Part shown: in pieces, positions 18,290 to 30,360 of the stretch | How the letters are laid out: each line of letters begins with the position of its first letter | How positions within the stretch are numbered: position 1 is the first letter of the stretch | DNA from: Oryzomicrobium sp. | Lineage (GTDB): Bacteria > Pseudomonadota > Gammaproteobacteria > Burkholderiales > Rhodocyclaceae | Direction: 5' to 3' | DNA length: 64,000 bases | Assembly: GCF_021287045.1 (NCBI RefSeq) | Contig: NZ_JAJTBG010000003.1 | Coordinates: 62,001-126,000, forward strand | Made by a program: the position numbers and the translations under genes | Notes under the pieces: model-generated | Seen by the model: only the letters and a program-made list of their open reading frames with translations | Told to the model about the DNA's origin: nothing | Database searches by the model: none

Positions 18290-18721
18290 TCACCCCTCCC
18301 GGTTGCGCATGAAATCCGCCGTCTGGAAGAAGGACACCGCCAGGCGGGTGCGCAGGGCTTCATCGACGCCCTCCTCCTCCATGGCCTGGACCATGCACTG
18401 GACCCACTGGTCCCGCTCCTTCTCGCCGATGGAAAACGGCATGTGGCGGCGGCGGAGCATGGGATGGCCCTTACGCTCGACGAACAGCTGGGGGCCGCCC
18501 AGCCAGCCGGAGAGGAACCAGAACAGGTTGTCCCGGGCGCCGGCCATGTCTTCCGGATGCATGGCGCGCAGCTCGGCGAAGCGCGGCTCCAGGTCCATCA
18601 GGTCGTAAAAGCGGTCGGTCAGGGCACGGACTGCGGCCTCGCCACCGATCATGTCGTAGGGCGTGACCTCTGCGCTGTCGTCGCGTTGCGGGGTCTGGGT
18701 GGCTGCGCTGGTGTCGCTCAT
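18290..18721 (-). CDS. Group II truncated haemoglobin
   Basis: This 143-residue protein is a 2-over-2 globin of the TrHbII (GlbO-like) class: haem-binding, acting in oxygen/NO handling or redox chemistry in the cytoplasm. Family features seen: YDMIGGEAAVRALTDRFYDLM at the start of helix A/B, the ...LFWFLSGWLGGP stretch, the proximal-His region GHPMLRRRHMPF and the G-helix Trp in ERDQWVQCM, which is characteristic of groups II and III. The first ~20 residues are a Ser/Thr-rich extension. It is transcribed toward the VirK/YbjX gene with 90 bases between. Confidence 0.9.
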   Translation of the reverse strand: MSDTSAATQTPQRDDSAEVTPYDMIGGEAAVRALTDRFYDLMDLEPRFAELRAMHPEDMAGARDNLFWFLSGWLGGPQLFVERKGHPMLRRRHMPFSIGEKERDQWVQCMVQAMEEEGVDEALRTRLAVSFFQTADFMRNREG

Positions 18722-18807
18722 CGGATCAACGGATTCGGTTGGTCAAAAAATGGATGGCTGGAAACCCAATAGGGACGGGCACTTTCACAAGGTGTGCCCG
18801 CAGCGCC

Positions 18808-21144
<2,337 letters not shown>

Positions 21145-21466
21145 AGAAAACTCGGGAAAAATCCAGGCTGGCTGCCTGAGACCGGGCCGCACCAAAAAAG
21201 TGCCCGGCAAATACGTCGCACGATGTGCAACGCCCCATTCGGGGCGTTCAAGGCGCCCGCCTTCTCCTGCGGCATGACGGCCGGACATACGAACCTGCGG
21301 GCACCGTCCGGCCGGAAAGAAAGCGAGGCGAATCAATGGCCTCCATTCTACCCGAAGTCACTGCCAGGCACAGCCGGAGACGGCCGGACATGGCTCGTTT
21401 CCCTCAGGCAGTTGCTCCGTCACGTTCGAATGCAGCGCTCCGCACGAGCGCCGCTCCATGCCCCGG
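21145..21466. other. Intergenic gap between ygiQ and the FtsX-type permease gene
   Basis: No convincing gene in this 322-base gap. It contains a perfect GC hairpin at 21229-21248 (AACGCCCC, ATTC loop, GGGGCGTT) without a T-tract, which may mark the end of the permease transcript or the ygiQ leader. No -35/-10 pair was clear. Confidence 0.4.
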
Positions 21467-23965
21467 CTACTCGCTGCGCAGGGCGATCAACGCCGGCGTT
21501 TCCAGTAGCCGGGAAATGCCCAGGGAGGCCGCGGCGCTCACCAGGACCGCGCCGCCCAGGGCGGCCGCCAGGGGCAGCCAAGGCTTCACCGCCAGGTCCA
21601 GGTCGAACACCTGGCGCGCCACCACCCAGCCGATGGTTTCCGCCGCCACCGCCGAGAGCAGACCCGACAGGGCGCCCACGGCGGCGAATTCGGCCATCAG
21701 GCTGCGCCGCAGTTGCGCGCTGCGGGCCCCCAGGGCGCGCATCACCGCCAGCTCCCGGCGGCGCTCGTCGAAGGCCGACACCAGGGCACCGTAGAGCACC
21801 ACCAGCCCGGCGGCGACGGTGAACAGGAAGACGAATTGCACCGCCTGAACCACCTGGTCGAGCATGGACTGGATCTGGCGCAGGATGGCGCCCACGTCGA
21901 TCACCGTCAGATTGGGGAAGGCCCGTACCAGGGCCGCCGTGGCGTTGGCGCCCTCGTCCGGCAGGTGGAAGCTGGTGATCCAGCTGGCCGGGTAGGGCTC
22001 CAGCACCCCGGGCGGGGTGAGGACGAAGAAATTGACCCGCATCGAGTCCCAGTTGAGACGGCGCAGACCGACGATCTTCAAGGTCACCGGCTCCCCGGCA
22101 ATGGAGAAGGTCAGATCGTCCCCCACCTTCAGCCCCAGGGTCTTGGCCAGCCCCTCCTCCACCGACGCCACCTTCTTCTCCCCCGGGGCGAACCAGCGCC
22201 CGGCGGTGACGGTGTTGCCGGCCGGCAGGTCGGCCGCGTAGGAAAGGTTGAACTCCCGCTCCACCAGCCGCTGCGCCCGTTCCTCGACGTAGTCCGCCGC
22301 CGACACCGGCCGGCCGGAAACGTCGGTGAGCCGGCCGCGCACCATGGGCGCCAGGTCCGCCGCCAGGCCGGCCCGGTCCATGAAGCGGGCCACTTCACGG
22401 CGCTGCTCGGGCTGGATGTTCACCACGAAGCGGTTGGGTGCGTCCGCCGGCGCCGCCTGGCGCCAGGCGGCCACCAGGTCGGCCCTGGTCACCGAAAGCA
22501 GCAGCAAGGCCGTCACCCCGAGGGACAGAGCGACGATCTGCACCACCACCGCGCCCCGGTGGCGCGCCAGGGACACCAGGCCCTGGCGCCAGCCCCAGCC
22601 GGCTGTGGGCACGGCCCGGGCGAGCCGGCCTGTGAGGGCCACCAGCCCCCGGGCGGCCAGGGCGAAGAGCAGCACCGCGCCGAGCAGGCCGCCGGCGACG
22701 AAGGCCGCCAGCTTGAGCTCGCCGGCCACCCACACCATCAGGGCGAAGAGCGCCGCCAGCCCGGCCAGGGCGATGCCCAGGGCGCCGCCTTCCGGCGCGC
22801 CCAGTTCGCGGCGGATCACCCGAAGGGTGGACACCCGGCGCAGCTGCAGCAACGGCGGGCCGGCAAAACCGAACAGCAGGACGAAGCCACAGGCCAGCCC
22901 GGCGGCGGCGGGCCGCCAGGACGGCGCCGGCAGCGCTGCCGGCATCAATCCGGCCAGGCCCCGGTACAGCCCGTAGTGGGCGACGAAACCTAGCGCCACG
23001 CCGGCCAGGGAGGCCAGGGTCGCCAGGGCGAGCAACTGGCCGCCGTAGAGGGCGAGCAGGCGCCCCTGGGTCACTCCCAGGCAGCGCAGGATGGCACAGG
23101 GGTCCAGGTGGCGCTGCACGTAGCGGCGCGCTGCCAGGCCGACCCCGGCGGCAGCCAGGGCCACCGACAGCAGGGCCGCCAGGCCGAGGAATTTCTGCGC
23201 CCGGTCCAGGGCCGAGCGGATTTCCGGCCGGGCTGAGCGGGCATCCTCCAGACGCTCGCCCCGGCCCAGATGCGATTCCATGGCATCCCGGTAGGCGGCC
23301 ACTCGGGGCGCCGGCCCCGCCGCCATCAGCCGGTAGGAGGCCCGGCTGCCCTCCTGGAGCAAGCCGGTGGCGGCCAGATCGGCCTGGCTCATGAGCAGGC
23401 GCGGCGCCAGGGCGAAGAAATTGACGCCCTTGTCCGGTTCCAGAGTGAGCAGGGCCGCCACGCGCAGGCGGGTTTCGCCCACGCTCACCGTGTCGCCGAC
23501 TGCCACCCCCAGGCCGGTGGCCAGGCGTTCCTCGACCCAGGCACTGCCCGGGGCCGGGGCATCCTGTGCCTCCCGGTCGGGCAGGCCGGGGCCGTCGGCG
23601 ATGCGCAGGCGACCGCGCAGCGGATAGTTGGCGGTGGCGGCCTTGATGTCGGCCAGCTGGGTCACCGCTCCCTCCCCTTGCCCGGCGCTCACCATGCTGG
23701 GGAAGGTCACCGTCTCGGCCAGGGTCAGCCCCTGGCGGTGGGCGGCGGCCCGGGCCGCGTCGGGCCAGGGATGGTCGGCCACCAGCAGCAGATCAGCACC
23801 GAGCAGTTGGTGGGCCTCGGTCCCCAGGGCCTCGCGCACCCGGTCGGTGAAGAAGCCCACCGCCGAAAAGGCCGCCACGGCGATCACCAGGGCGGCAGCC
23901 AGCAGACGCAGCTCACCGGCGCGGGCGTCGCGCCAGAGCAGGCGCAGGGTCAGGGGCAGGCGCAT
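21467..23965 (-). CDS. ABC transporter permease, FtsX/YbbP-like
   Basis: An 832-residue integral membrane protein with the YbbP layout. An N-terminal helix (LRLLAAALVIAVAAFSAVGFFTDRV) is followed by a large periplasmic MacB-PCD-like domain, a first FtsX membrane domain (~260-480), a second periplasmic domain (~500-670) and a C-terminal FtsX domain (~680-825, FLFTVAAGLVVLYGALVSAFDERRRELAVMRALGA). FtsX-type permeases use an ATPase such as YbbA/LolD, often to drive lipid or lipoprotein-related mechanotransmission at the envelope. No ATPase or TesA-like esterase gene is adjacent, so the partner must be elsewhere. It starts 49 bases after radA, in a probable alr-radA-permease operon. Confidence 0.88.
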   Translation of the reverse strand: MRLPLTLRLLWRDARAGELRLLAAALVIAVAAFSAVGFFTDRVREALGTEAHQLLGADLLLVADHPWPDAARAAAHRQGLTLAETVTFPSMVSAGQGEGAVTQLADIKAATANYPLRGRLRIADGPGLPDREAQDAPAPGSAWVEERLATGLGVAVGDTVSVGETRLRVAALLTLEPDKGVNFFALAPRLLMSQADLAATGLLQEGSRASYRLMAAGPAPRVAAYRDAMESHLGRGERLEDARSARPEIRSALDRAQKFLGLAALLSVALAAAGVGLAARRYVQRHLDPCAILRCLGVTQGRLLALYGGQLLALATLASLAGVALGFVAHYGLYRGLAGLMPAALPAPSWRPAAAGLACGFVLLFGFAGPPLLQLRRVSTLRVIRRELGAPEGGALGIALAGLAALFALMVWVAGELKLAAFVAGGLLGAVLLFALAARGLVALTGRLARAVPTAGWGWRQGLVSLARHRGAVVVQIVALSLGVTALLLLSVTRADLVAAWRQAAPADAPNRFVVNIQPEQRREVARFMDRAGLAADLAPMVRGRLTDVSGRPVSAADYVEERAQRLVEREFNLSYAADLPAGNTVTAGRWFAPGEKKVASVEEGLAKTLGLKVGDDLTFSIAGEPVTLKIVGLRRLNWDSMRVNFFVLTPPGVLEPYPASWITSFHLPDEGANATAALVRAFPNLTVIDVGAILRQIQSMLDQVVQAVQFVFLFTVAAGLVVLYGALVSAFDERRRELAVMRALGARSAQLRRSLMAEFAAVGALSGLLSAVAAETIGWVVARQVFDLDLAVKPWLPLAAALGGAVLVSAAASLGISRLLETPALIALRSE

Positions 23966-24014
23966 GGCGGTCGGGGGTCGCTCACGTCGGTTGAGGCAAT
24001 GGTTCCGGCCCTCG

Positions 24015-25376
24015 TCAGTCCAGGGATTGCAGCCGTTCCACCGCCTCGCCCACCAGCTTCACCGGCAGCACGGTGAGGCCCTCGATGGGCTGGCGCGGCA
24101 GGTTGGCATGGGGAACGATGGCGTGGGTGAAGCCCAGCTTGGCCGCTTCCTTGAGGCGCTCCTGGCCCCGGGGGGCGGGGCGGATCTCGCCGGTCAGGCC
24201 GACCTCGCCGAACACCACCAACTTCTGTGGCAGGGCCCGGTTGCGCAGGGATGAGACGATGGCCAGGCACACCGCCAGGTCCGCCGCCGGCTCGCCGATC
24301 TTGACCCCGCCCACGGCGTTCACGAACACGTCCTGATCGAAGCAGACGATGCCGGCGTGGCGGTGCAGCACCGCCAGCAGCATGGCCAGGCGCTGGGGGT
24401 CCAGGCCCACGGTGAGGCGGCGCGGGCTGGGGGAGACGGCGGTGTCCACCAGGGCCTGGATTTCCACCAGCAGGGGGCGGGTGCCTTCCTGGGTCACCAG
24501 GACGCAGGAGCCAGCCACCTGGCCGTGTTGGGAGAGGAACAGGGCCGAGGGGTTGGACACCCCCTTCAGCCCCCGGTCGGTCATGGCGAACACCCCCAGC
24601 TCGTTGACCGCACCGAAGCGATTCTTGAAGGCCCGGATCAGGCGGTGAGCCGAGTGGGTATCGCCCTCGAAGTAGAGCACCGTATCGACGATGTGCTCCA
24701 GCACCCGGGGGCCGGCCAGGGCACCTTCCTTGGTGACGTGGCCCACCAGGATCACCGTGGTGCCGGTCTCCTTGGCCAGGCGGGTGAGCTTGGCGGCGCA
24801 CTCGCGCACCTGGGCCACGGAACCCGGGGCCGAGGACAGTTCTTCCGACCACAGGGTCTGGATCGAATCCACCACCGCCACCCGGGGCGCTTCCTGGGCC
24901 AGGGCGGCGACGATCTTCTCCAGGTTGATCTCGGCCAGCAGCTTGAGGTTGTCGGTTTCCAGGGACAGCCGCCTGGCGCGCAGGGCCACCTGCTCGCCGG
25001 ATTCCTCACCGGAGACGTAGAGCACCGGGTGGTTATTGGAGAGCAGCGCCAGGGCCTGGAGCAGCAGGGTGCTCTTGCCGATGCCCGGATCGCCGCCGAT
25101 CAGCACTACTCCGCCAGCCACCAGGCCGCCGCCCAGGGTGCGATCGAATTCGCCGATGCCGGTGGGCAGGCGCGCCGCCTCCCGGGTTTCGATGTCGCCC
25201 AGCTTCTGCACCCGGGCCGTGGTCGGCGCCAGGGATTCGAAGCGGCTGGCGCCGGGCTTTTCCACCAGGCTCTCGACCAGGGTGTTCCAACCATTGCAGC
25301 CGGGGCACTGGCCCTGCCATTTGGGCGAGACGGCGCCGCACTCGGTGCAGACGTATTGGGTCTTGGCCTTGGCCAT
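24015..25376 (-). CDS. radA: DNA repair protein RadA
   Basis: RadA is a hexameric RecA-like helicase that promotes branch migration during recombination. From ATG 25376 it has 453 residues: a zinc finger with Cys10, 13, 24 and 27 (YVCTECG, CPGC), a Walker A GGDPGIGKSTL, Walker B-like VAVVDSIQTL, the RadA-specific KNRFG motif (FKNRFGAVNELG) and a C-terminal Lon-like domain (TVGLDPQRLAMLLAVLHRHAG to TGEIRPAPRGQERLKEA). The start overlaps the alr stop by one base (TGATG arrangement), showing translational coupling. The longer open frame to 25520 lies within alr and is not needed. Confidence 0.97.
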   Translation of the reverse strand: MAKAKTQYVCTECGAVSPKWQGQCPGCNGWNTLVESLVEKPGASRFESLAPTTARVQKLGDIETREAARLPTGIGEFDRTLGGGLVAGGVVLIGGDPGIGKSTLLLQALALLSNNHPVLYVSGEESGEQVALRARRLSLETDNLKLLAEINLEKIVAALAQEAPRVAVVDSIQTLWSEELSSAPGSVAQVRECAAKLTRLAKETGTTVILVGHVTKEGALAGPRVLEHIVDTVLYFEGDTHSAHRLIRAFKNRFGAVNELGVFAMTDRGLKGVSNPSALFLSQHGQVAGSCVLVTQEGTRPLLVEIQALVDTAVSPSPRRLTVGLDPQRLAMLLAVLHRHAGIVCFDQDVFVNAVGGVKIGEPAADLAVCLAIVSSLRNRALPQKLVVFGEVGLTGEIRPAPRGQERLKEAAKLGFTHAIVPHANLPRQPIEGLTVLPVKLVGEAVERLQSLD

Positions 25377-26485
25377 CAGTCGGTCTCCCGGCCGCCGCGA
25401 CCACCTGCCTCGCCGTCGACGAAATCCACCGGAACCCGCCGCGCCAGGGCGCAGAAGAGCTCGTAGCTGATGGTGCCGGCCGCGGTAGCCACATCGTCGG
25501 CGGACAATCCCTCGCCCCACAGGGTCACCGGGCTGCCCACGCCGGAGTCGGGCAATCCGGTCAAGTCGCAGGCCAGCATGTCCATGGACACCCGGCCGAG
25601 CAGCCGGGTGCGCCGGCCGTCCACCAGGATCGGCGCCCCGGTGCCGGCGTGGCGCGGGTAGCCGTCGGCATAGCCGCAGGCGACGATGCCCACCCGGGTC
25701 GGCCGGTCGGCGGTAAAGGTGCCGCCGTAGCCGACCCGCTCGCCGGGGCCGATCTCCTGGACGCCGATGATCTGCGAGGCCAGGGTCATCACCGGCTTCA
25801 GTTCCAGTTGCTCCGCCGGGATGTCGGCGAAGGGGCTGCCGCCGTAGAGCATGATGCCGGGCCGGGCCCAGTCGCCCCGGGTCTCCGGGTAGCGCAGCAG
25901 GGCCGCCGAGTTGGCCAGGGACACGGGGCCGGCCCAGCAGGGCAGCATGGTGTGGAAGCGGTCGAGCTGCCAGGCCACGCCCCGGGGGCCGTCAGCGTCG
26001 GCGAAGTGGGTCATCAGGGTCACGTCGGCGAAGGCCGGCGAGGCGGTGGCGCGGCGCACCGCGGCGGTCAGGGCGTCGCCGGTGAAGCCTAGCCGGTTCA
26101 TGCCGGAATTGACCTTGAGGAAGACGTCGAGCCGGCGCGGCAGGCCGGCCAACTCGATCTCTTCGAGTTGATCGGCGCGATGCAGGGCCGGGGTGATGCC
26201 GTATTCGGCCAGGATGGGCAGCTCCTCGGCGTCGAAATAGCCTTCGAGCAGCAGGATCGGCTGGCGGATGCCGGCCTCGCGCAGGGCCACGGCGTCGGCC
26301 AGGTCGAGCAGGGCGTAGCCGTCGGTGAGGCCGGCCAGGGCTTGGGCGCAGGGCAGCAGGCCGTGGCCGTAGGCGTTGGCCTTGACCACGGAAAAGAGGC
26401 GGGTGGTGCCGGCATAACGCCGGGCGACGGCAAAGTTATGACGCAGCGCCGCAAGGTCGATGCGGGCGCGGATGGGGCGGGACAT
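25376..26485 (-). CDS. alr: Alanine racemase
   Basis: A PLP enzyme that interconverts L- and D-alanine for peptidoglycan. The 369 residues fit the family: PLP lysine at 35 in FSVVKANAYGHG, substrate-side catalytic Tyr253 in RVGYGGTF, and the PLP-ring-contacting region GYADGYPR. RVSMDM and the C-terminal SYELFCALARRVP are also typical. It is the first gene of a minus-strand alr-radA-permease unit and is divergent from lplT. In betaproteobacteria lplT, alr and radA commonly lie together. Confidence 0.97.
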   Translation of the reverse strand: MSRPIRARIDLAALRHNFAVARRYAGTTRLFSVVKANAYGHGLLPCAQALAGLTDGYALLDLADAVALREAGIRQPILLLEGYFDAEELPILAEYGITPALHRADQLEEIELAGLPRRLDVFLKVNSGMNRLGFTGDALTAAVRRATASPAFADVTLMTHFADADGPRGVAWQLDRFHTMLPCWAGPVSLANSAALLRYPETRGDWARPGIMLYGGSPFADIPAEQLELKPVMTLASQIIGVQEIGPGERVGYGGTFTADRPTRVGIVACGYADGYPRHAGTGAPILVDGRRTRLLGRVSMDMLACDLTGLPDSGVGSPVTLWGEGLSADDVATAAGTISYELFCALARRVPVDFVDGEAGGRGGRETD

Positions 26486-26677
26486 GAGGCTGATCCTTGA
26501 GCGGCGTTCCGGCGCGTCGCGGGTCCGAGCCGCGCCGGGACAAAGCGTGATTGTGGCAGGCCGCGCGCCATCGGGCGAGAGGCAATGCGGGCAAATCCGC
26601 GCTGGCCCCCGCCCCGCGCCGTCCTCTGGCTCCTCCGGGCGCCTTGACGTACTGCAACAACACGGCGCGACTGTTCG

Positions 26678-26686
26678 TGGTATAAA
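26678..26686 (+). promoter_or_regulatory. Possible extended -10 promoter of lplT
   Basis: TGG-TATAAA matches an extended -10 element and lies 35 bases before the lplT start, in the 236-base divergent alr/lplT gap. A TTGACG at 26644-26649 is too far (31 bases) to be its -35. Confidence 0.4.
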
Positions 26687-26721
26687 CCGGCCACACTAAA
26701 AACCGCCCTCGGGCTCGTTCG

Positions 26722-27984
26722 ATGCAGCTCGGCTTCTACATCATCATGGCTGCGCAGTTTTTTTCCGCGCTTGCCGACAATGTCCTCCTGATCGCCGCCA
26801 TTTACGCCCTGCGGGAAATGTCCGCCCCGCAGGAGTACGAGCCATTACTGAAGCTGTTCTTCACCGTTTCCTACGTCGTCCTCGCCGCCTTCGTCGGCGC
26901 CTTTGCCGATTCCATGCCCAAGTGGCGGGTGATGTTCATCAGCAACGGCATCAAGATCCTCGGCTGCGGCCTGATGTTCTGGCATGTCCATCCCCTGCTC
27001 GCCTACGCCGTGGTGGGCCTGGGCGCCGCGGCCTACTCGCCGGCAAAGTACGGCATCCTCACCGAATACCTCCCCCACCGCCTGCTGGTGGCGGCCAACG
27101 GCTGGATCGAAGGCCTCACCGTCGGGGCCATCATCCTCGGCACCGTGGTCGGCGGACTACTCATCCAACCGACCATCGCCGAAAGCCTGCTGTCCTTCGA
27201 CATGCCCCTGATCGACACGCCGGTGGACACCGTCACCGAGATGAACCTGGTGGTGGTGGGGGTGCTCTACCTGGTGGCGGCGATCTTCAACCTCTACGTG
27301 CCCGACACCGGCGTCGACCACAAGCCGCTCAAGAAGAACCCCTTCTTCCTCGTCCATGAGTTCGGCCATTGCCTGGCCCTGCTCTGGCGCGACCGCCTGG
27401 GTCAGGTGTCCCTGGCGGTGACCACCCTGTTCTGGGGCGCCGGCGCCACCCTCCAGTTCATCGTCATCAAGTGGGCCGACGCCGCCCTGCACCTGGACCT
27501 GTCAAAGTCCTCCATGCTCCAGGGCGTGGTGGCTGTCGGCGTGGCCGCCGGGGCGTCCATGGCGGCCAAGTGGGTGACCCTGCGCAAGTCGGTGAAGGTG
27601 ATTCCCCTGGGCATCGCCATGGGGTTGATCGTCATCGTCATGAACTTCGTCACCTCGGTCGTGGTGGCGGTCCCCCTGCTGGTGATCATCGGCGCCCTGT
27701 CCGGCTTCTTCGTCGTGCCCATGAACGCCCTGCTCCAGCACCGGGGCCACATCCTGATGGGCGCCGGCCATTCGATCGCCGTGCAGAACTTCAACGAAAA
27801 CCTGTCGATCCTGGTCATGACCGGTATCTATGCCCTGATGATCCGGGCCAACCTGTCGGTGTTCACGGTGATCGCCGTGTTCGGCCTGTTCGTCGCCGCC
27901 GCCATGACCCTGGTGCGCTACCGGCACACGCTCAACCAGCGCGCCCACGACGACGTGGCCCATCTGGACGACACGCCGCATTAA
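26722..27984 (+). CDS. lplT: Lysophospholipid transporter LplT
   Basis: A major-facilitator-superfamily protein of 420 residues that flips lysophospholipids inward across the inner membrane for re-acylation by Aas. Membrane helices run almost throughout. Family segments seen are FYIIMAAQFFSALADNVLLIAA at the N-terminus, FVGAFADSMPKWRVMFISN, AAAYSPAKYGILTEYLP and MNALLQHRGHILMGAGHSIAVQNFNEN. No aas-type acyltransferase gene is adjacent or fused. It is followed 43 bases later by the MASE1 cyclase gene. Confidence 0.95.
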   Translation: MQLGFYIIMAAQFFSALADNVLLIAAIYALREMSAPQEYEPLLKLFFTVSYVVLAAFVGAFADSMPKWRVMFISNGIKILGCGLMFWHVHPLLAYAVVGLGAAAYSPAKYGILTEYLPHRLLVAANGWIEGLTVGAIILGTVVGGLLIQPTIAESLLSFDMPLIDTPVDTVTEMNLVVVGVLYLVAAIFNLYVPDTGVDHKPLKKNPFFLVHEFGHCLALLWRDRLGQVSLAVTTLFWGAGATLQFIVIKWADAALHLDLSKSSMLQGVVAVGVAAGASMAAKWVTLRKSVKVIPLGIAMGLIVIVMNFVTSVVVAVPLLVIIGALSGFFVVPMNALLQHRGHILMGAGHSIAVQNFNENLSILVMTGIYALMIRANLSVFTVIAVFGLFVAAAMTLVRYRHTLNQRAHDDVAHLDDTPH

Positions 27985-28027
27985 GACGGAGAATTAGGAC
28001 AAACAAGAATCCCCACGGAGACTGGCT

Positions 28028-30346
28028 TTGTCCGAACATCCCCCCTGGCCCCGCCGCCTGAGGGATAGCGTCGTCATCGCCGTGGCCTATTTCGGCCTCG
28101 GCCTGCTCACGCTGCACTTCTTCGCCGGTCACGGCACCTTCCCCGTTCCCGTCTGGCTGCCGGCCGCAGCCGCCATCGTAGCCGTCATGCTGCGCGGCGG
28201 CGCTGCCGTGCCGGCCATCGCCCTCGGCACCTTCCTGTTCAACCGCCTGGTGCTGGACGCGCCCCTCGCCATCTGCCTGGCCCTGGCCTGCGGCAACAGC
28301 ATGGCCCCCTACCTGGGCTGGCGGGCGATGCGCCGCCTCGACCCCTCTCCCTACATCTTCGCCCGGCGCCGGACGGTGGCCGCCTTCGCCCTGGGCGGCG
28401 TCGGGCTGCACGGCCTGCTGGCCAGCCTGGTCGGCGCCACCGCCGTGACCGCCGGCCAGGGCGTGGACGCCTGGCTTCACACCCTGCTGTCCTGGTGGCT
28501 GTGCGACACGGCCGGCGCCCTGATCGCCGCACCGGCCCTGCTTGCCCTGCTCCAGCCCGAACCGGGCGGCATCCGGCACTGGCAGGGCTTCGTCCGGGAA
28601 CGGCCGGTGGCCGCCCTGGCCCTGCTGTCCCTGGCTGCCTTCTTCTTCCTGGTTCTGCCGGGGCGGGACGGCACCCTGGTGGGCCTGCCCTTCCTGCTCA
28701 CCTTCCCGGCCCTGTGGCTGGCCTGGCGCCACCCGCCCCGCTTCGTCCAGCCCCTGCTCGCCCTCACCTGCGCCATCGCCCTGGCCGGCGCCCTCGCCCA
28801 CCGCGGCGTGTTCTATTTCGGCCCGGCCAGCCTGCCCCTGGAAACCACGGCGCTGATGGCCATCTCGCTGATCTTCGTCGCCCTGGTGGTGGGCGCCATG
28901 GCCACCGAGCGGCAGCGGGCGGCCATGGCCCTGCGCGAGGCCAACCGCAACCTGGTGGCCCGGGTCGAGATGCAGTCACGCAAGCTGCAAACCTCGGAGC
29001 AGGTGTTCGAAACCGTGGTGCAGACGAGCCCCGATGCCATCCTGGTGACCAATCTGGAAGGCACCATCAGCTTCGCCTCGCCCCAGGCCAACCTACTGTT
29101 CGGGCTATCCCCGGATGTGCTGCTCGAAGGCCTGACCTTCTGCCAGTTCCTCACCACGGACACCCGGGCTCTGTGGGCCAACCAGCTCTCGGAACTGATC
29201 GCCGGGCGGACCCCGCCGCCCCTGGAGCTCACCGCCGTCGCCCCCCAGCGCGCCGACTTCTCGATCGAGGCCAACGGCCGCCTGCTGCGGGACGGCCAGG
29301 GCCAGCCCCGGGGGGCGGTGGTGGTGGTGCGCGACGTGGAAGACCGGCGGCGCCTGCAACGGGAATTGCAGGACAATGAGCAGCGTTTCCGCATGCTCGC
29401 CGAAACGGCCCCCTTCGCCCTGGTGTTCGCCCGGGCCGAAAACGGCGAGATCATCTTCGCCAACCGGGAGGCCCAGCGCCTACTCGGCGTCGACGTCCCC
29501 GCCGGCACCGCCTTCACCCCGGAGTTCTACGCCGACCCCGAGGAACGTAGCGAGATCATCGCCCAGCTGATGCAAAAAGGCGCCCTGGACAACCGGGAAA
29601 TCCGCCTCAAGGACCGCCACGGCCGCACCTTCTGGGCCATTTTCTCGGCAGTGCTGTCCTCCTACAGCGACGGCCCGGCCCTGCTCATCAGCATCAACGA
29701 CATCACCGCGCGCAAGGCCCTGGAACTCACCCTGCGCCGCCAGCTGGAGGAAATCCGCGCTCTCCAGGCCACCCTCCAGGACCAAGCACTGCGCGACGGC
29801 CTGACCGGCCTGTTCAACCGCCGCTACCTGGACGAGACCCTGGAGCGGGAACTGGCCCGGGCCGCCCGGGAACGCACCCCGGTCAGCGTCATCATGCTCG
29901 ACATGGACCACTTCAAGCGCCTCAACGACCGCTACGGCCACAAGGCCGGCGACACGGTGCTGCAAAGGCTCGCCGAGATCCTGCGCGACGCCTGCCGGGC
30001 CAGCGATGTGGCCTGCCGCTACGGTGGGGAGGAATTCGCCCTGATCCTCCCCGGCGCCACCCTGCCCACCGCCCTGGAACGGGCCGAGGCGATCCGCCGC
30101 CAGGTAGCGGAGCTGGCCCTGCCGCCGAGCCCCAGCCAGGGTACGGCCGACAACGCCATCCGCTGCACCGTCTCCCTCGGCGTGGCCACCTACCCGGAGC
30201 ACGGCGGCAACGGCGAGACCCTCATCCAACAGGCCGACCGCGCCCTCTACGCCGCCAAGGGCGCCGGGCGCAACCGCGCCGTGGGCGCGCCGCCCCTGAG
30301 CCTGCCCAGCCCGGCCGCCCATCCGGCCCTGCCGCTGCTCGACTGA
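28028..30346 (+). CDS. Diguanylate cyclase with MASE1 and PAS domains
   Basis: The 772-residue protein has an N-terminal MASE1 membrane sensor (~10-295, about eight helices), a short coiled segment, two PAS domains (~320-450 and ~455-585) and a C-terminal GGDEF domain (~600-755). The active-site loop is GGEEF at 666-670, with RASD five residues upstream as the product-inhibition I-site, and DMDHFKRLNDRYGH is intact, so it should synthesise c-di-GMP. The start is TTG (MSEHPPWPRR). It is followed 14 bases later by a phosphatase-superfamily gene and then endonuclease V, a likely three-gene transcript. Confidence 0.93.
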   Translation: MSEHPPWPRRLRDSVVIAVAYFGLGLLTLHFFAGHGTFPVPVWLPAAAAIVAVMLRGGAAVPAIALGTFLFNRLVLDAPLAICLALACGNSMAPYLGWRAMRRLDPSPYIFARRRTVAAFALGGVGLHGLLASLVGATAVTAGQGVDAWLHTLLSWWLCDTAGALIAAPALLALLQPEPGGIRHWQGFVRERPVAALALLSLAAFFFLVLPGRDGTLVGLPFLLTFPALWLAWRHPPRFVQPLLALTCAIALAGALAHRGVFYFGPASLPLETTALMAISLIFVALVVGAMATERQRAAMALREANRNLVARVEMQSRKLQTSEQVFETVVQTSPDAILVTNLEGTISFASPQANLLFGLSPDVLLEGLTFCQFLTTDTRALWANQLSELIAGRTPPPLELTAVAPQRADFSIEANGRLLRDGQGQPRGAVVVVRDVEDRRRLQRELQDNEQRFRMLAETAPFALVFARAENGEIIFANREAQRLLGVDVPAGTAFTPEFYADPEERSEIIAQLMQKGALDNREIRLKDRHGRTFWAIFSAVLSSYSDGPALLISINDITARKALELTLRRQLEEIRALQATLQDQALRDGLTGLFNRRYLDETLERELARAARERTPVSVIMLDMDHFKRLNDRYGHKAGDTVLQRLAEILRDACRASDVACRYGGEEFALILPGATLPTALERAEAIRRQVAELALPPSPSQGTADNAIRCTVSLGVATYPEHGGNGETLIQQADRALYAAKGAGRNRAVGAPPLSLPSPAAHPALPLLD

Positions 30347-30360
30347 TCCGTCCCCGCCCC

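Noticed and set aside
26644-26649. TTGACG as the -35 of lplT
   Set aside because: It is 31 bases from the TATAAA element, too far for a sigma-70 promoter.
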